Assembly (NCBI RefSeq): GCF_008831285.2
Contig: NC_045144.1
Span: 21,219,716-21,283,715, forward strand
Source: Nymphaea colorata
Lineage: Eukaryota > Streptophyta > Magnoliopsida > Nymphaeales > Nymphaeaceae
Length of the DNA: 64,000 bases
Direction of reading: 5' to 3'
In this document: in pieces, positions 1 to 14,000 of the stretch
Numbering within the stretch: position 1 is the stretch's first letter
Layout: every line of letters starts with the position of its first letter
Program-made: the position numbers and the translations under genes
Notes under the pieces: generated by a model
Told to the model about the DNA's origin: nothing
The model's input: only the letters and a program-made list of their open reading frames with translations
Databases searched by the model: none

Positions 1-337
1 TTGGTGTGCATCTTTCTATTGTCAGTATATACTTTCTATTTTGTTATTTGCTGGAGGGAATACAACAATCCTTCAGATATCTCATTATATTTTGATTTTC
101 AGGCTTGCGGAGTTGTTAGCCGACATTATGCTTCATACACTAATATATGAGGAACTACATCAGTGAAGGGCTTAAATTCATTTTTTGCATATTTCTTTGA
201 AACTTTGAAAGTAAATACATATATAGGTCTTCAGTTGTCGTCTCATTCCTTTGCTGTATTTTCTCCAAGTAATTTTTGTGCTTTCTAGTGCTTTTGGTTT
301 GCTTAGCCATGATGTATCTCAATTATTGTAATTGTAG
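1..337. other. Flank/intron upstream of first visible MPC2 exon
   Basis: AT-rich, non-coding sequence. It is most simply the end of intron 1 of the pyruvate carrier gene, because the exon starting at 338 begins in mid-codon behind a TTGTAG acceptor. I looked for the short first exon that this family has (an ATG followed by about 19 codons ending in a GPKT-like motif) and did not find it here, so it should lie before position 1. Confidence 0.6.
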
Positions 338-3300
338 TTCACTTCTGGGCACCAACTTTTAAGTGGGGCATTAGTATAGCTAATATTGCGGACTTCTCAA
401 AGCCACCTGAAAATATTTCCTATCCCCAGCAAGTAGGTGAGTTCCCTTCGTAATTTGAGTTTGTTTTCATCAGGTAAGGAAAGAATGCAGGTTTATGAAC
501 GGCTCTGATGTCTTTGACTCTCTTATTGATGGTTCACTCCTTTTACATTCAGCTGTTGCATGTACTGGCCTCATCTGGTCCCGCTACAGCACAGTTATAA
601 AACCGGTATGTATGCTAGAGCTTGTATAAGCTGTCTGAACTTCCAAAATGGTAGTATTCAATTCCAATAGTGAGCTTTCTGATCTAGCATTCTTGTGCAT
701 CTACTAAGAAAGCTGAACTAGTACACATTATTATCCAAGTTTTCTAGAGTAAAGTTACCTATAGCATAGCAACTTCTAGTAAGTTCTGTGAAGAATTCAT
801 TAATATGTTAATATATCCTTTTAGATGATCAAGAAAGTCACATTTATGATATATTCACTTTTTCCTTCTGTTTCAAGCTTTCAATATTCAATATCTATGT
901 TGGTTAAAAGATTAATGTATTGTGTAGATGGAAGGCAAAAAATTCTTCTACATCATACACGTTCTTGAAATGGTCTTATAAAAGTTGAAAACATGTTTTG
1001 GGTCACCCCTTCCGGTTTTGTTTTCTCGGGAGAGTAGGTACTGCCTCCTTCAACCCCTTCGTGCCTTTTTTCTTTTGTTTTGATGGCACATGCTTCGAGA
1101 AGCATTGTGCATAAGCATATGAAAACTACTGCTAGAGTAATTGTTGTCTGCTCCAAATCCACTAGAAAATCCATTTTAAGCATTCCAAGCGATTGGGTGG
1201 ATGCAGAGGCAATGAAAGAGTTCTTGGTGCTGCTATGAGGGATGTAATGAGAGTGTCAGGTTGGGGATGAGACTGACGAATATGGTGACCTTGTGAGAGA
1301 TCTGGAAATGTTCATTGCGCTGTATAACATGGCTACCAATGTATAGTGCAGCATATATGTTGTCTGTAGACTCATTATATTTAAAAATAAATGTCTGTGT
1401 GCTTGCATGTTTTTGTCTATCTTGTGGAGGAAAAGGGTGGTGTCATTGTTGAAAGGCCATTGGTCATTTTAAAAATGGTAGAAGAGGATAGTTACTCTGT
1501 CTCTCTGTCTCTCTTTCTCTCTCTGTCTCTCTCTCTCATACACCGATATGCTTTCAGTTGTTGATGTCATAAGGCAGTTTGTGCCCCTCCAACACTTGGT
1601 TCAGCTGCCTTTTATGGACCAATGCCCCAAAACAGATTAAAAGAAAAGGTGTAACTAATTAATTTCTTCAGTCCTTGTTAAACTCAATAAAGTGCTAATG
1701 TACAAAGTTAACAATCTGAACATCTTAGAGTGAAAATTAATGTGAACGAGCTAACTTATCTTCATTATGGACAAACTCTTTTCTGGAAATAAATTAGTTG
1801 TTCTTTAAGATTGACTAATAAGAGTGATGAGGGTAAGGATGAGTGGTTGTTTAGTTTTAAATAGCAAAGAGGTGCAAGGTGGCATCCTGAAGGCCTAATT
1901 TGCACCAAAAAAAAATTTACCATCCTAGTCTGCACCCAAATGTTCTAAGGTAGGTACTTTAACATTAATTTGAAAGAACAAAAAATCATTACAAAAGATG
2001 CATGATGGAAACAACTTAAAAATAGAAACCGCACAGGTTCTGATATTTCAAAGGAGACATGGTAAAATACATAGCATGTTAAACATGTAGTGTTTGTGTA
2101 TCTGGAAGCATCTAATGGCTGAACCTTGAAATACTAGATTGGACATTTTAAGTACCAGGTATGCAGCACTCTAAGCCAACAGTTGGTCCAAGATTTGAAG
2201 TACACACTTTTAGCGAGATTGACACCTTCTGTAATTCCTTTTGCCCTAGCTTTCTTGTTGTGGTAAAACCGTAAAAGAAAACTAGTAATAATGTAACTAG
2301 TCTATATGTTACATACAATGTGAGGAAATTTTGTTCCCTTCTTTGTTACAGTTGCGTAACTAAAATCTAAGAAATTTCCCATGCTGTTGAGTATTGCTGA
2401 TGTTGGTCCCATTGTAATGTTGTGATACTGCAGAAAAATTGGAACCTATTTAGTGTGAATGTTGCCATGGCAGGGACTGGCCTTTATCAGCTTTCTCGGA
2501 AAATTCGGTAACTAAGTTCCTTTTTCCCTTTTGTTTTTATCTTGAAGTTGATCATTGTGGATTAGTATTTCTGTTTAAGCTTTCGTGAAATTGAAACCCT
2601 GTAGCAATGTTGTAAAATGCATAGTGACCTGGGTCATAACATAGAATGGGAAAATCAAGACATGTTTTCTATAAAAAATGTGTGGCACATAAATATAGCA
2701 ACGAATATTCATCAGCTAACATGCATAAGTCATATGAAGTCTCAACTCATAAAGGAATAAGCTTAAGGTCCTATACATTTAAACTTCTTCTATATAAATG
2801 AGAAATGAAAATATGATTGTTCTTCATTGTCATTTTCATTGTTTCCGTCAGAACTTTATTTTTCTTCTTCATATTGAACCATTCAAGATATAACTCCCAA
2901 AATATGGTGGCAGATTCTTCTTCAACCCATGAATCTAATCTGATAGAGTCAACTTGTCCTCTACGCTTCTTTGTTGAAGTTTTTTCTAATTGGCTAAAAT
3001 AAATAAGTGAAAATTTGTTAACATATATTATAAACTTCTAGTATTAATGGCCAACTTATAAAACAAATGTATATTAGCTTATTACCTTTGTCTCAATTGC
3101 ATCTTATACCAAACATAAGCAAAGTCATTTAACCTTTTATATACTTGCATTAACTGGCACTGCACTGTGTAGTCATTCTCAAATCTATTCCGTCACATAT
3201 CTAAATGTAAATCAAAAACACTATGAGTATGAGAAACAACACTTAAAATTACTAAATTACAATATTGGATGATAAATTGATATTTCTTGTGTAATACTTG

Positions 3301-4690
3301 GATGTGTTATTGTTTTGTTTTGAATAGTTGCACACCCTTCCACGTCACCTTGACGATAGCCTTATTTTTCATCCCACAATGAATGACATCTAGCATGTTA
3401 AATCTGAATGCAATTTAATAAAACCTTGTTCACTTTTCTGACCAATCTGAGTGTTGCAATTGACATGCATGATTTTAAGTTATATGTTGATGAAGGGCAT
3501 GATGAAGTTGCCCATTCCACTTCTCACCTGTAATCCTCTACGTTTAGGCAGACACAGCTTCCTATTTTCCTCGAGCTGCTGTTTAATGACTTTTTTGTTT
3601 TTATAACTTCAGAGAGGTACCACATGGCTGTCTTATTTTCACAATTAATCTTAGGACTTCAACCAAGGGTACTTTGATTTTTGATAATTTAACACTTGAT
3701 TTCAAAAATTTACAGTTTGAATACAATTTCTAAAAAAGTGAAAAAGAGCTCTTTTCAAAAACAATAGCTGAAATTCAAGAACTTTTACAATCTGTTCTAC
3801 AATGTTTGAGCATAGAAGTTTAATTTCTTTGGAAGACAAAACTGATGTGTTTCTAGAATCTGTTTTATTATGTTCTGCAGATTCTATAAGATTGTTTTTT
3901 CGTAAGTATTATCCGTCAGCACGATTTTGTTGTCTCACCTCTTATGTGAATGTGATGCAAGAAGAAAGCATAACTAAATCTTGTAACTGGATCAAGTTAG
4001 CTTTTTTTTAGTATAGTACTTGTAAACGGATCTAGATCCATAATCCATCCCTTCCTCTATATAAAGGGACTTTGGTTCATTTTGTAGGCAGTCATGAGTT
4101 GAAAGAAATGCAATCTCTTTTAGTTTTCTCTCTTCTTCCAGTTAGTAGAGTTGTTTGCTTAAAGAAATAGTTTGCTGTTTTACTCTCCTATTCTTCTCTT
4201 TCCCAAGTTATAGTTAGTGTTAAGCATAGTTTTAGTTTAGTTGTAAGTGCAGTTGGATTAAGATCTTTGATCTTAATTCTTATTGCTTCAGAATGTCTGT
4301 GGTTCATGTCTCTCTGGTTTCTTGCACTTCTCAAGGTGTCAGGCATACAGGTAGGGGGCAATTGGCAACAGGAACACTAACACAGTATTCCATGAATCTG
4401 TTTTAAAGATTGAGGCAGGTTCATGGAACAAAATGTTACTGTAACAAAACAACCCTTTAGTGAACCTGAATATTCCTGAGTCCTCTCATGCTTTCTCATT
4501 TTCACTTCTTTGCTATATAGGTCTCACAAGTACCAAGTTTCTACTTCTCATGGTCTCAGCTGGGAATAGGACCCAATACAATGTTCCTTTTTATATATAG
4601 GGACCTATTTAAGCTCTCTAACCAAATCTTGAAGTGTTAAATGATCAACTATACATGCCTTTTCTCTTTTTGAGGAAAAAGTTTCCCTAG

Positions 4691-4762
<72 letters not shown>

Positions 4763-5019
4763 TAAATAATGCCCAATTGGCCCATGCAATATCTATGCCT
4801 AATCATTGGAACGAGAGAGAGAGGAGCGAAAGTCCAGCATCCATTGGGCACTATTCACCTTCTTTATATGTGTATATACTTGAACTTGCATTCATATTGT
4901 ATTTATATCAGTATGCTGCCTCTGTTTGTCTCATCTTATCTGGACACTGAATCCTGTACATTCTCATTTTCAGCCAAGATTACTTTTCTGAAAAGGAGGA
5001 GGCCCTTATCGAGGAGTAG
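338..5019 (+). CDS. MPC2: Mitochondrial pyruvate carrier, MPC2 type (5' partial)
   Basis: A small inner-membrane protein that pairs with MPC1 to import pyruvate into mitochondria. Four exons are visible: 338-436, 553-605, 2434-2507 and 4974-5019, with stop TAG at 5017-5019. They encode 90 residues. Exon 338-436 reads HFWAPTFKWGISIANIADF and then a SKPPE..SYPQQ motif; 553-605 gives CTGLIWSRYS; 2434-2507 gives KNWNLFSVNVAMAGTGLYQL; the tail is KIRQDYFSEKEEALIEE. This is the MPC2 type (plant MPC3, MPC4 and NRGA1), not MPC1. Adding the usual first exon of about 19 codons would give roughly the family's normal length of about 110 aa. All junctions keep phase and use GT-AG. Introns 3 and 4 are long (1.8 and 2.5 kb); the last carries a copia LTR fragment and a microsatellite. 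Exon 1 is not in the window. The alternative, a retained fragment of a broken gene, cannot be excluded. Confidence 0.88.
1497..1537. repeat. (CT)n-rich microsatellite in MPC2 intron
   Basis: An imperfect run of TCTCTCTGTCTC units within the 1.8 kb intron. No other function is visible. Confidence 0.8.
3928..4300 (+). mobile_element. Ty1/copia LTR fragment (solo or truncated LTR) in MPC2 intron
   Basis: The segment aligns by eye with the better preserved LTR at 33744-34264. Both share a start near TGTTG, a GAATGTGATGCAAG block, ATCCATCCCTT, a CTCTATATAAAGGGAC box (a TATA box in the LTR promoter), TTAAGCATAGTTTTAGTTTAG and a TCAGAATGTC end. No internal retrotransposon domain or polypurine tract flanks it, so it is a solo or truncated LTR. 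It is inserted in sense orientation in the last MPC2 intron and brings its own TATA box. The ends are approximate and no target duplication was established. Confidence 0.65.
4691..4762. repeat. (TA)n-(GA)n compound microsatellite
   Basis: About 22 TA units run directly into about 12 GA units in the last MPC2 intron. The same TA-to-GA transition recurs near 21965 and 40700, where it borders inverted-repeat elements. Confidence 0.95.
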
Positions 5020-8000
5020 AAGTGGTGTTCCCTTGGTGTTGAGCCCATGGTACATGAAAATCTTACACGTATGAAATTTTAAGATGTGAAGGACATCGTG
5101 TCAAGCCTTTTTCTGACGCTGATGTTTCTTAGAATCAGATGTTTGTATATGCTTGTCACGGCGGAGACTTTTGATTTGTTCTTTGAATTTTAATTGCTAA
5201 TAATCACGGAAGGCAATGGAAGGTTTGAAGCTTTCCATAGTGCCATGGTAATTGAAAATTATGCTTCGTGTCATTCATTGGGCTGCCTATCCAATTTTTT
5301 CAGAATCTCTGCATTGGCAAGCCAGTAGGAGAGATTGGGTATTTGCATGTTTTGGTTTCAACAAAACCATGCATCACTTCTGCCAGTATTCAGCACATAT
5401 ATGCAGAACTTGCACTCCATAGTAAATAATGCAATTATGTAAATGGCTAGGAACTTAAAAAATAACGCTGCACATTACTGTAATAATTGTCTTCTAATAT
5501 GGATTTTGGTATGCTATTCGAAGGAGGTTACCATCTTTCCTTTGGTGACTAACGAAGACGTGTTTTTGTTTTATTAGTGCATTTTATCTGCAAGCAGATA
5601 TCCTTGATAAGCACCATTGGGCTTTGAGAGTATGATTTACACACACGGCTTGGGGCTTTCCATGTGGTTCACAGGTAACTAGTAATTCTTAGAAAATTAA
5701 TGTGGATTTCGACGACAAACCATGCTCAGGTCTGTAGGTATGGAACGTAATTCCGGACATTGCAGCAGATGTCCATACAGAAAGGTCTAGAAACTTAAAA
5801 ACTTTTTCCTTAATTAGAAATAAGAGGATATGACATTTATGAAATTTTTGACAATTGATTTTTAAATATTTTTCAATGATGAATAGGCATCGAGATGAAA
5901 CAAATGAAACGTTGATTTCATATGAAATGAGTGACAGATCATATTGCTGCAATTACCTTTATGAATGGAAATATCATAAACATCTGCTGTCGTATTCAAC
6001 AGTCATAAGTATTTGTATGTGATGATAACAAACAAGTATGAATTTGAACTTGAATAATAATTGACTGGACAATATGCATGAATTCAGATAGGAATATGCA
6101 TCAAAACCAATTTTAAATTTGAATTTCAAATCAATCATATGTGGCGACAAACGGTGCCCATAGTTGATATTATTAAAATTTAAAACGTGGCGGCAATTTT
6201 GCATTGGATTAGACATAAATGTTGATTGCTGAGAACCCTAAGCATAGCTTTTTTCAAAGTTGTTTTTGTGCCCTAACATGCACCGTGAAAGGACATTGAC
6301 TTCTATAAAGGAGGAAAATCTTAGAAAAAAATATAGCTAAATTTGTTGGTTAATGCTTAAAACCATGTGAAAGTTTTAGATATTGCTAAAAACTGACACC
6401 AAAAATTTCTGCTCAGCTGACAAAGGAATAGGATGGTATTGTTTAATTTCACTCGTTTTCTTCAAACTAAGTCAACTTTTGTTGTTGGTAAAGTCACCAC
6501 AAAAAAAAATGAAAAACATTACTGAAAGTATGAGGACAAATGGTCAACGGATAGTTAACGTCAAAAGCATTGAAACGAGTAAACTCTACTTTTAAAAAGG
6601 AAAGTTGTCATTGAAAACTAATTTTTGCCATAAACACACAAGTCGCCTCGTTAGTTAAGCAAAAAGTAGTGTTTTATTATTTTCGATGAGTTTGAGAAAT
6701 GTTTGGTGTTACATGAAAATTTAAATTTCTATTTCAAACTTTATAGCATCAAAACAAAAACAAAAAGTCACTGGATTGATTTAGATATTAATAGATAATT
6801 TAATTTGGTTATAGCTAGACATTATACAGATTAATCAATACACAGTTTACTTTTATAAAAAGGAATTTTTAGAACCTCGTTAGTCGCAGCTTAAGCTGGG
6901 GATAACTTAAGATTGCAAAACTCAAGCGCATTTCTAACAGTATCTAAATTTTAAATGTCTTTTTTTGTTATCATCAAATCTTCTTACGTGTGTTTAAATT
7001 AACGACAAAAAAAAACTTGTCTTCATGCAATGTATTTTCTTAAGGGCCCATTTTATTATTTTCTAAAAATATATTTCTGGCCATCAAACCGCCCCTAAAT
7101 AGACCATAACAGATCCAGCAATGCTGCCACAAACTCAATTTTTAAATTTTATTGTTAAAGAAACTGTTTGACAGCAAGAACACAAACCATATTTTTTGTT
7201 ATTTACGCGGTACAATGTGCCTCAAAGATTGCCGCAAATTCATGAAACGTGGAGTGATAAGCAATAATTTTAACCGACAAAGCTCAATCAGGTGCGGATT
7301 GAAAAAATTATATGTAGACAAAGAACCAATTTCAGAAATAAGTTATATATATATATATATATATATAATTAAAGATATTTAATAATTAATTAGAAAGTGA
7401 CACTGGTACTTTGAAACTAAGCATAAACGGATCAGAATATAGTTGATTATAACTCTAATTTCAAGTCATTTAATAGGATTTGATGCGAAAAACAAATTTA
7501 ATTATTGTTAGAATAAGTCAGATTCCACGTTGTCTAACTGGGCTTTGAAAAGATCCGAGACAGTATATTGGTAGGATCCAAATTCAGTTTTCAAAATGGA
7601 TTTGGAACTGAAATCTAAATCCGAATCTCATTATCAAGGTCCCATTAAGTCCAACTGGGTAAAAGAGTAAACGGCCTGATAGAGATACGACACAATTTAA
7701 AAAAGAGGGCTTGTTTGACAATTACGGTTAAAAGTTAGGCCCCTACGTAGAAATTTCTCTGTTCCCCCGCCTGTACGGCTGGATATTGCTGACGCTCCCG
7801 AGGAACGATTCAAAATCAAAACCGGGGGATCAATTGTTTTCGTCTTTGCCTTTTTCTCCACAGATCCAACGCGCAGTGAGAAGCTAAATCAAGCCATAAT
7901 CTTTGCAAAATCTACGCGTTTAGAAGCAGCTTCTTCGTCCCATTCGTCTCTCTCTCTTTCTGTCTCCACCTCTGTCTCTCCGTGGGAATTCAAATTCCGT

Positions 8001-8076
8001 CAGATCGAAGAGAAGCCAGCGGAAACCCTAGGAATCGATCCGGTTTCCTGCTCTTTTTCCGCATTGTTGTTCTCCC
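5020..8076. other. Intergenic region between MPC2 and EHD genes
   Basis: Three kilobases of AT-rich sequence that holds the MPC2 3' UTR and the EHD promoter. It contains a (TA)n run at 7343-7368. I recognise no gene or intact transposon; the short open frames lack any family signature. From about 7740 the base composition becomes richer in GC toward the EHD start. Confidence 0.6.
7940..7981 (+). promoter_or_regulatory. Pyrimidine-rich leader (Y patch) of the EHD gene
   Basis: A CT-rich tract (CGTCTCTCTCTCTTTCTGTC and following) about 100 bp before the EHD ATG. Pyrimidine patches near the transcription start are typical of plant core promoters. The exact start site cannot be read from sequence. 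Confidence 0.4.
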
Positions 8077-11000
8077 ATGGAGATTCTCCCGACTGCGGTC
8101 GGTTCCTGCCCGAAGGAGAATGTCAAGATCTATCAGGAGTGGTTTAGATATGCCGATTCGGGTGCGTGCTTCTTCTTTCTCTGGCATGTTTTTGCTGCGG
8201 ATGCGTGTTTTCTTCTTCTTTTGGTGGCTTAATCGATTTTTGGTGCAGATGACGATGGGAGGATCACCGGCAACGACGCGACCAAGTTTTTCGCTCTTTC
8301 GAAATTGACGCGGTCCGAGTTGAAGCAGGTTTTCTTTTTCCTTCTCCGCACATGATTGCTTTTCATGTCGTAGACTCGTGTGGGTGGTGATGCTCGTGTA
8401 GCTTGCATTTTTGTGGGCATTAGGTAGTGGATTGCATTATCGATATGTGCAGTTTGTACCGTGATAAGTTTCCATGTTTCTTGGCGTGCAAAATCTCTTC
8501 AAGGGCGCGATGCGTTTCGGTTGCTTCCAATTGAAGGTTTTTCAGTTAGTTAGTTGCTGTGGACTAAGACTTCGTCCGTTGTCTCGTCAAATTTCCATGA
8601 TTCTATTTTATTGGGAAAATGTTGGTGACTCATTGGAAAGGCAGACACGTCAGCTGTTTTTTCAATTGTCTCTTTCTTTCTTCGCCTGGCGGAAGCTTTC
8701 TGGTGTCTGGGGATGGGAGGGTGGACTACAGAAGAATAGGCTCTTCGAACGGGGTCTGTGTGTATGTTTTGGGTTGGGGAGAGGAAGTTTTGGGGTGGGC
8801 TGCAGGTATGTGGAGCACTTGCTTGGCTATCTAGGACATGAATGCAGCACTCAGTTTTCGAAAGGCTTAAGTGTAATGGAAATGAAATCTTTTATATTGT
8901 CATCTGCTCTTTCTCCGCAGATAGGGACAGGATTTTTAGCTGTGCGCTGCTGGTTTCTGGAGGACCGATCGGTTATTTAGAACATGAATACAGCACTCAA
9001 CTTTAAAATGTCTTGCGTGTCATAGGAATGAAATGTTTAGTATTTCATCTGTTCTTTTGGTCTTGTTAGAAGTTAAAACTTAGAACTCATAGTGATTACT
9101 GATTAGTCACTGGTCGTTCGACATGAAGGATGATGTACACCATTGTAGTAGCTTATGTTGATGTTGTCGTCACCACAGGGGGTGATTCTGGAAGAAAGCA
9201 TAGATGATAGGGTCCTTGTCATAAGATCAAATATCTGGGTGCTTTGTGGCACCTCCTAGCAATGGAGGTTGATCGAGCAAGATATATCTTGAATCGTCCC
9301 AACATAAATGTTCAGTGGGCTTACTTGGGACTTGATAATGGACTAGCATCCAGCATAGACGCTTATTGCTTTGAGCACCAAATTGTCCTATGACTGGAGT
9401 CACTGGACGATAACTTCTTAATGAAATAGTTAAGTCGACAGAATTGTAACCACTTTGTTCTTTTGAGAGCAAAAGGTAAAAGCTTAGGGGACTATAAGTT
9501 CGTATTTGAAAGAAAAACTGTTCATGGTTTTCTGAACCACTTTATCTACGTTTAGTTTGAAAGGCCATAGTTACGATATCGACTTTATCGTTGTTGCGTT
9601 ATCTGCTTTATGAAAGGATAGATCTGCTTGTCTATGTGTATGGTGCAGCAAATTATATTTTTGTGCAACAGATAAGTAATAAAAGATGGTTCTCCTGCAA
9701 GAGGAAAACATCTCTCAGGGGATCTCTGACTTTCTGTCACATTCTTTTTCATTTTTACACTTATTTGTAAGGCACAACCTTGGGGCTGACTTTTTGCAGT
9801 CACTTCTTTAGGACCCTAATTCTGCTATTCACTTTCAAGGAGCACCATAGAAGTAAAATGCAGGTCTACAGAATTTGAACTATAGTTGGGAGCATTATTG
9901 AAATACTAACGATAGTTATGCACAAACCCCATACCTTTGATGTAAAGAGTCGAGAATTCCATGACAACATCAGTAAGGCCCCTGCAATATGACCTTTGTT
10001 GCAAAAGGCAACTAGTCCAAACTACGAAAACTATAGTAGGTGCAGAGCCTTCTTCACTGAACAGCAGTATTCATCCCATACAATGCATGGATGAACTATG
10101 GAGATTTTATTATCTCCTCTAGCAGACTTAGTGATTTACTATTTGTTATTTAATTGTACGATTCTGCTTTAAACAGTGTCTTATCTTTTTTTGCTTTTTG
10201 GTTCTATGCAATTGATTTCTTATATACAGATGGTTTTTTGTTTTTGTTTTTATTTGCTTATATATAACTTTGTGCTGACTATTTTACTAAGGTTTGGGCT
10301 ATTGCTGACACCAAGCGACAGGGGTTCCTTGGCTTCTCAGAATTTGTGACTGCAATGCAGGTTTTCCTCATACCTGTTTATAGTTAAATATAGCATCATT
10401 CTAGAAAAGCTGCCTGGTTGTGAACTTTGGATTTTGTTTAGTGAAGATGATCACGTTAATGTTACAATATCTTTGAAAATGTGGAATATGCAGATAATTT
10501 CATTGGCCCAACAGGGGCAGGAAATCAGTCCTGATGTTATAGCTGCTGGAGGTATGTTGATTTGAACTATTGGTTTGATTAATAATGTTCTGCTAATGTG
10601 GTCCTGATTAGAAGAAGGCTGTCTAATAACATGAAGATGATAGTTGTGGATAATTATATTAAAAAAAAAACATTTCAAAACAAGGAAAACCATATCTCTG
10701 CTTAAATGATATCACAACTAATCAAGCTTCCTTATCGAATTTAGAAAGCATTGTCACTTAGATGAAAATTTTACATTTGCATTAAAGTTTTAAACGTTTT
10801 CTACTTATTTAGGTTGTATGAAGTGCTATGGAGATTTCAGTTGATTAAAATATATTTAGGATTTGAGAGGGCCAACTCTAGAAGTAGGTCCAGGTGTAGC
10901 TCGCTGAACTTTGTTATATCTATAAATATCATTTCATAGGTTAAAATCATTAACTTTGTCAATTGTCTTGAAGGTAGATGGACTATTGTTTCAATTAGTG

Positions 11001-14000
11001 TTTGTATAGGACTAAAACTTGAGGATTAAAAGTGACAGATATTGTTCAAGATAAGTGCATATGCATAAAGTGGCATTTTTATGATTGATTGCAAATTAGA
11101 GTACAGCAGGTTGCCAGGATTATCATCATGAATTTCCTTATCTATTAAGCTTATGGCTGTACAGTTAATTTAGAAAGGTTATGGATTGCAATACCCCTTC
11201 CTAAGGATTCATATGGTTGCCATGGCGTTTTTGCACTTTCTGTAGATTTTCAAGGTCATTACTGATTAAGTTGGATTTCTGAAAATAATCAAGCAGTAGC
11301 CTCATCTCCACTTTACATTTTGTGAATATGATTTCTTGAAGCTTCCTATGAATCTTTAGTTGTATATAATATGGTTCATGGTCTTTGCGGATGGTTCTTG
11401 TGCAGTATCCTTCATAGATCAGTTGATTTGGCTTAGAAACCTGTTCCAGGAACACGGTGTTATGTTTCATGGGTTCCATGGTGAGAGTTGAAATCATGGA
11501 GCACCTAAATGGTATCCAGCAAAAACAAACAGCAGGTGTCCTCTGTGTCTGCATTTTTACCAGGATGCCAAATTACCTCAATCAAACTAGCTCTCACAAA
11601 TTCCCTCAATCAAACAAGCTCTCACTATGCTGGTTTTGGTAGTGCTTTGATTTGAGAGCTGGCTTTAGTGTCTATTCATTGTTAAATTCTGGAATTATGT
11701 CAAGCATGTTGAATATATTGAGGTAATAGGTTATTGGGTTGGTTCTTTGAAAAACTGGTCCAAGATCTGAAGTAGATAAATCATAAATGTTTGCTCTCAA
11801 AGATGGATAGCTGCTGCCTAAGGAAAAATTGTAGGAAGAGCAGAAATTAAGCTGTACTGCAATTTAGGGACCCTGAAACCTTCACATCAGAGGAACGTGT
11901 GGCTTATATATTGTAGGTAAGATGATAATATGACAAGGTACACAGAGTTAGTAATTTATTGTCAACTATTATTGGTTAATGCCATAACTTTATGATTTTC
12001 ACATTCTAAAAAATTTGGTTTTTTTAATAAACGAGAAAATGAGGCTTCATCTGTCCTAGCTTAGGATTGAACAGGTTTTTTTGTTTCTGTCCTCTGTAGG
12101 TAGAACACACCTGGATGTACAAGCAGCTGTAAATAATAAAAATGAAAATATAGATCTTTTTGTTTCCTTCTATGATCTTGTCTTCAACGTGTTGTTTGAG
12201 GGGAGGGATTTCCTCATCTTGCCACTTTTCCTCCTTTTGTTTCCTTTGTCTTCTCCTTTTTGTTGGATAAGACTTCTAGGCCCTGCCTAGACCTCAATTA
12301 GGACCTTTTTAGCATCAGCTGGTCCACCTAGCACTTTTAGCTATGCAGTTTCTATCTGATAGGGCATCTAAAATTCTGAAGACAGTACCAGATTCTTTTG
12401 TCTTGTGGAATTCTTGTCTTCTACTTGTTAACAATTGATATGTGCAACTCTGAGACAGAATTGGACAAATTGAGTCCTCCCTCAATGGAAGGCCTGGATG
12501 CTGCTCTAATCAAAGTAAGTATGATACTCTTTCATGAATAGGTCCAATACTTGAATTCGCACCACTTGGAATTGCTTATTATTATTTTTTTTTTGCATGC
12601 AATTAACAGAAAGCTAAGCGATCTCCAAAAAAGAATGAACCTGATGGTGAGCTTTAACTTCTCTTTTCTCATGATGATTCATTTCTAACAAGAAGGATTC
12701 ACATTTTTATGCATGTTATCTTTGGTTTGCTTGTTCCTGACATGGAGGTATGCATGTGAATGTGCCTTCTGTGCCCTTTGTTTTTGTGGGGGTGGGGGGC
12801 GGCAAGAGAGAGTACTTCTGCTGTATATTTCTGAACATATAGTAGTTGCTCATCATCAGCATGTTTTGCAGGCACACCACAACAGTCCCAATCAGTTCAG
12901 TGGTTCTCTTCAAAATCTTCCAAAAAGGTAGTTGTTTTCATCTCTTACATTTTTTGGTTGTCTTATATATTTATATTATCAGGTTAATTCTCGTAGTCTA
13001 ATTCACATTTTAACTTATGTGCATGCATAGGTTGAGCACTATTAGAGATACTTCATCTAACTGGTTATGTGCATGTTTCTCCAGACATTTTGTTATTGTT
13101 ATCACTGTTTTTGTTTATTTTATTTTTTTGTTGTTGTCATAATATTATTCTTTTTTTGTTTGGTTGTCCAGGTTTCCTTATCTTCAGTTACATCCATCAT
13201 TGATGGCTTGAAGAAGTTGTATATTGAGAAGCTTAAACCACTTGAAGCCACATATCGTTTTAATGATTTCGTATCTCCTTTGCTAGTAAGTGAAATTCCA
13301 CAGGTTTTTGTTCTATTATTGAGGGATCTCCAAGTTCTGACATGTATAATCTTCCACTAGACTGTATCTAAACATTAATCTCTGTTGTTTATGCAAGACA
13401 AACAGTGATTTCGATGCAAGGCCTATGGTTATGCTGTTGGGTCAGTATTCTACTGGGAAGACTACGTTTATCAAACACTTGCTTAGAAGCAGCTATCCTG
13501 GTAAATTTGATTTTTTGCCTGAATCTAATTTAACGTGCCTTTTTTTTTATAAGATTCAATCAATGAGAGTTTTTATCTTGTATTGCACTGATTCTTGTAG
13601 GGGCACATATTGGGCCAGAACCTACAACAGATCGTTTTGTTGTTGTAATGGTAATAGTCTGTGCTCTCTCTCTCTCTCCCCCCTCCTCTATAGATATATA
13701 TATATATATATACATATTATATATTTATTGAATGGTCGTTTTGTTGTTGTAATGGTAATAGTCTGTGCTCTCTCTCTCTCTCCCCCCTCCTCTATAGATA
13801 TATATATATATATATACATATTATATATTTATTGAATGGTGACTAGCTTTTGAAAGTCGCCTAACCATCTAACCAGGGCTATCCAATCCATCATGATGAA
13901 CAATTAAGAGTAAAACAAGGAGAAAAAGGTGATGAGCATTCTTGTTATCTAGTATTAGTTCCCACATTTTTCTCCATGTTTTTCTTTCAACCATCCATCT

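Noticed and set aside
8474-8980. 168-codon open frame on the plus strand in EHD intron 2
   Set aside because: It lies inside an intron, has no family signature, overlaps another open frame in a different phase, and its end is part of a diverged repeat.
9227-9472. Minus-strand 81-codon frame in EHD intron 2 that looked faintly transposon-like
   Set aside because: The resemblance to copia polymerase ends was too weak and no motif could be confirmed.
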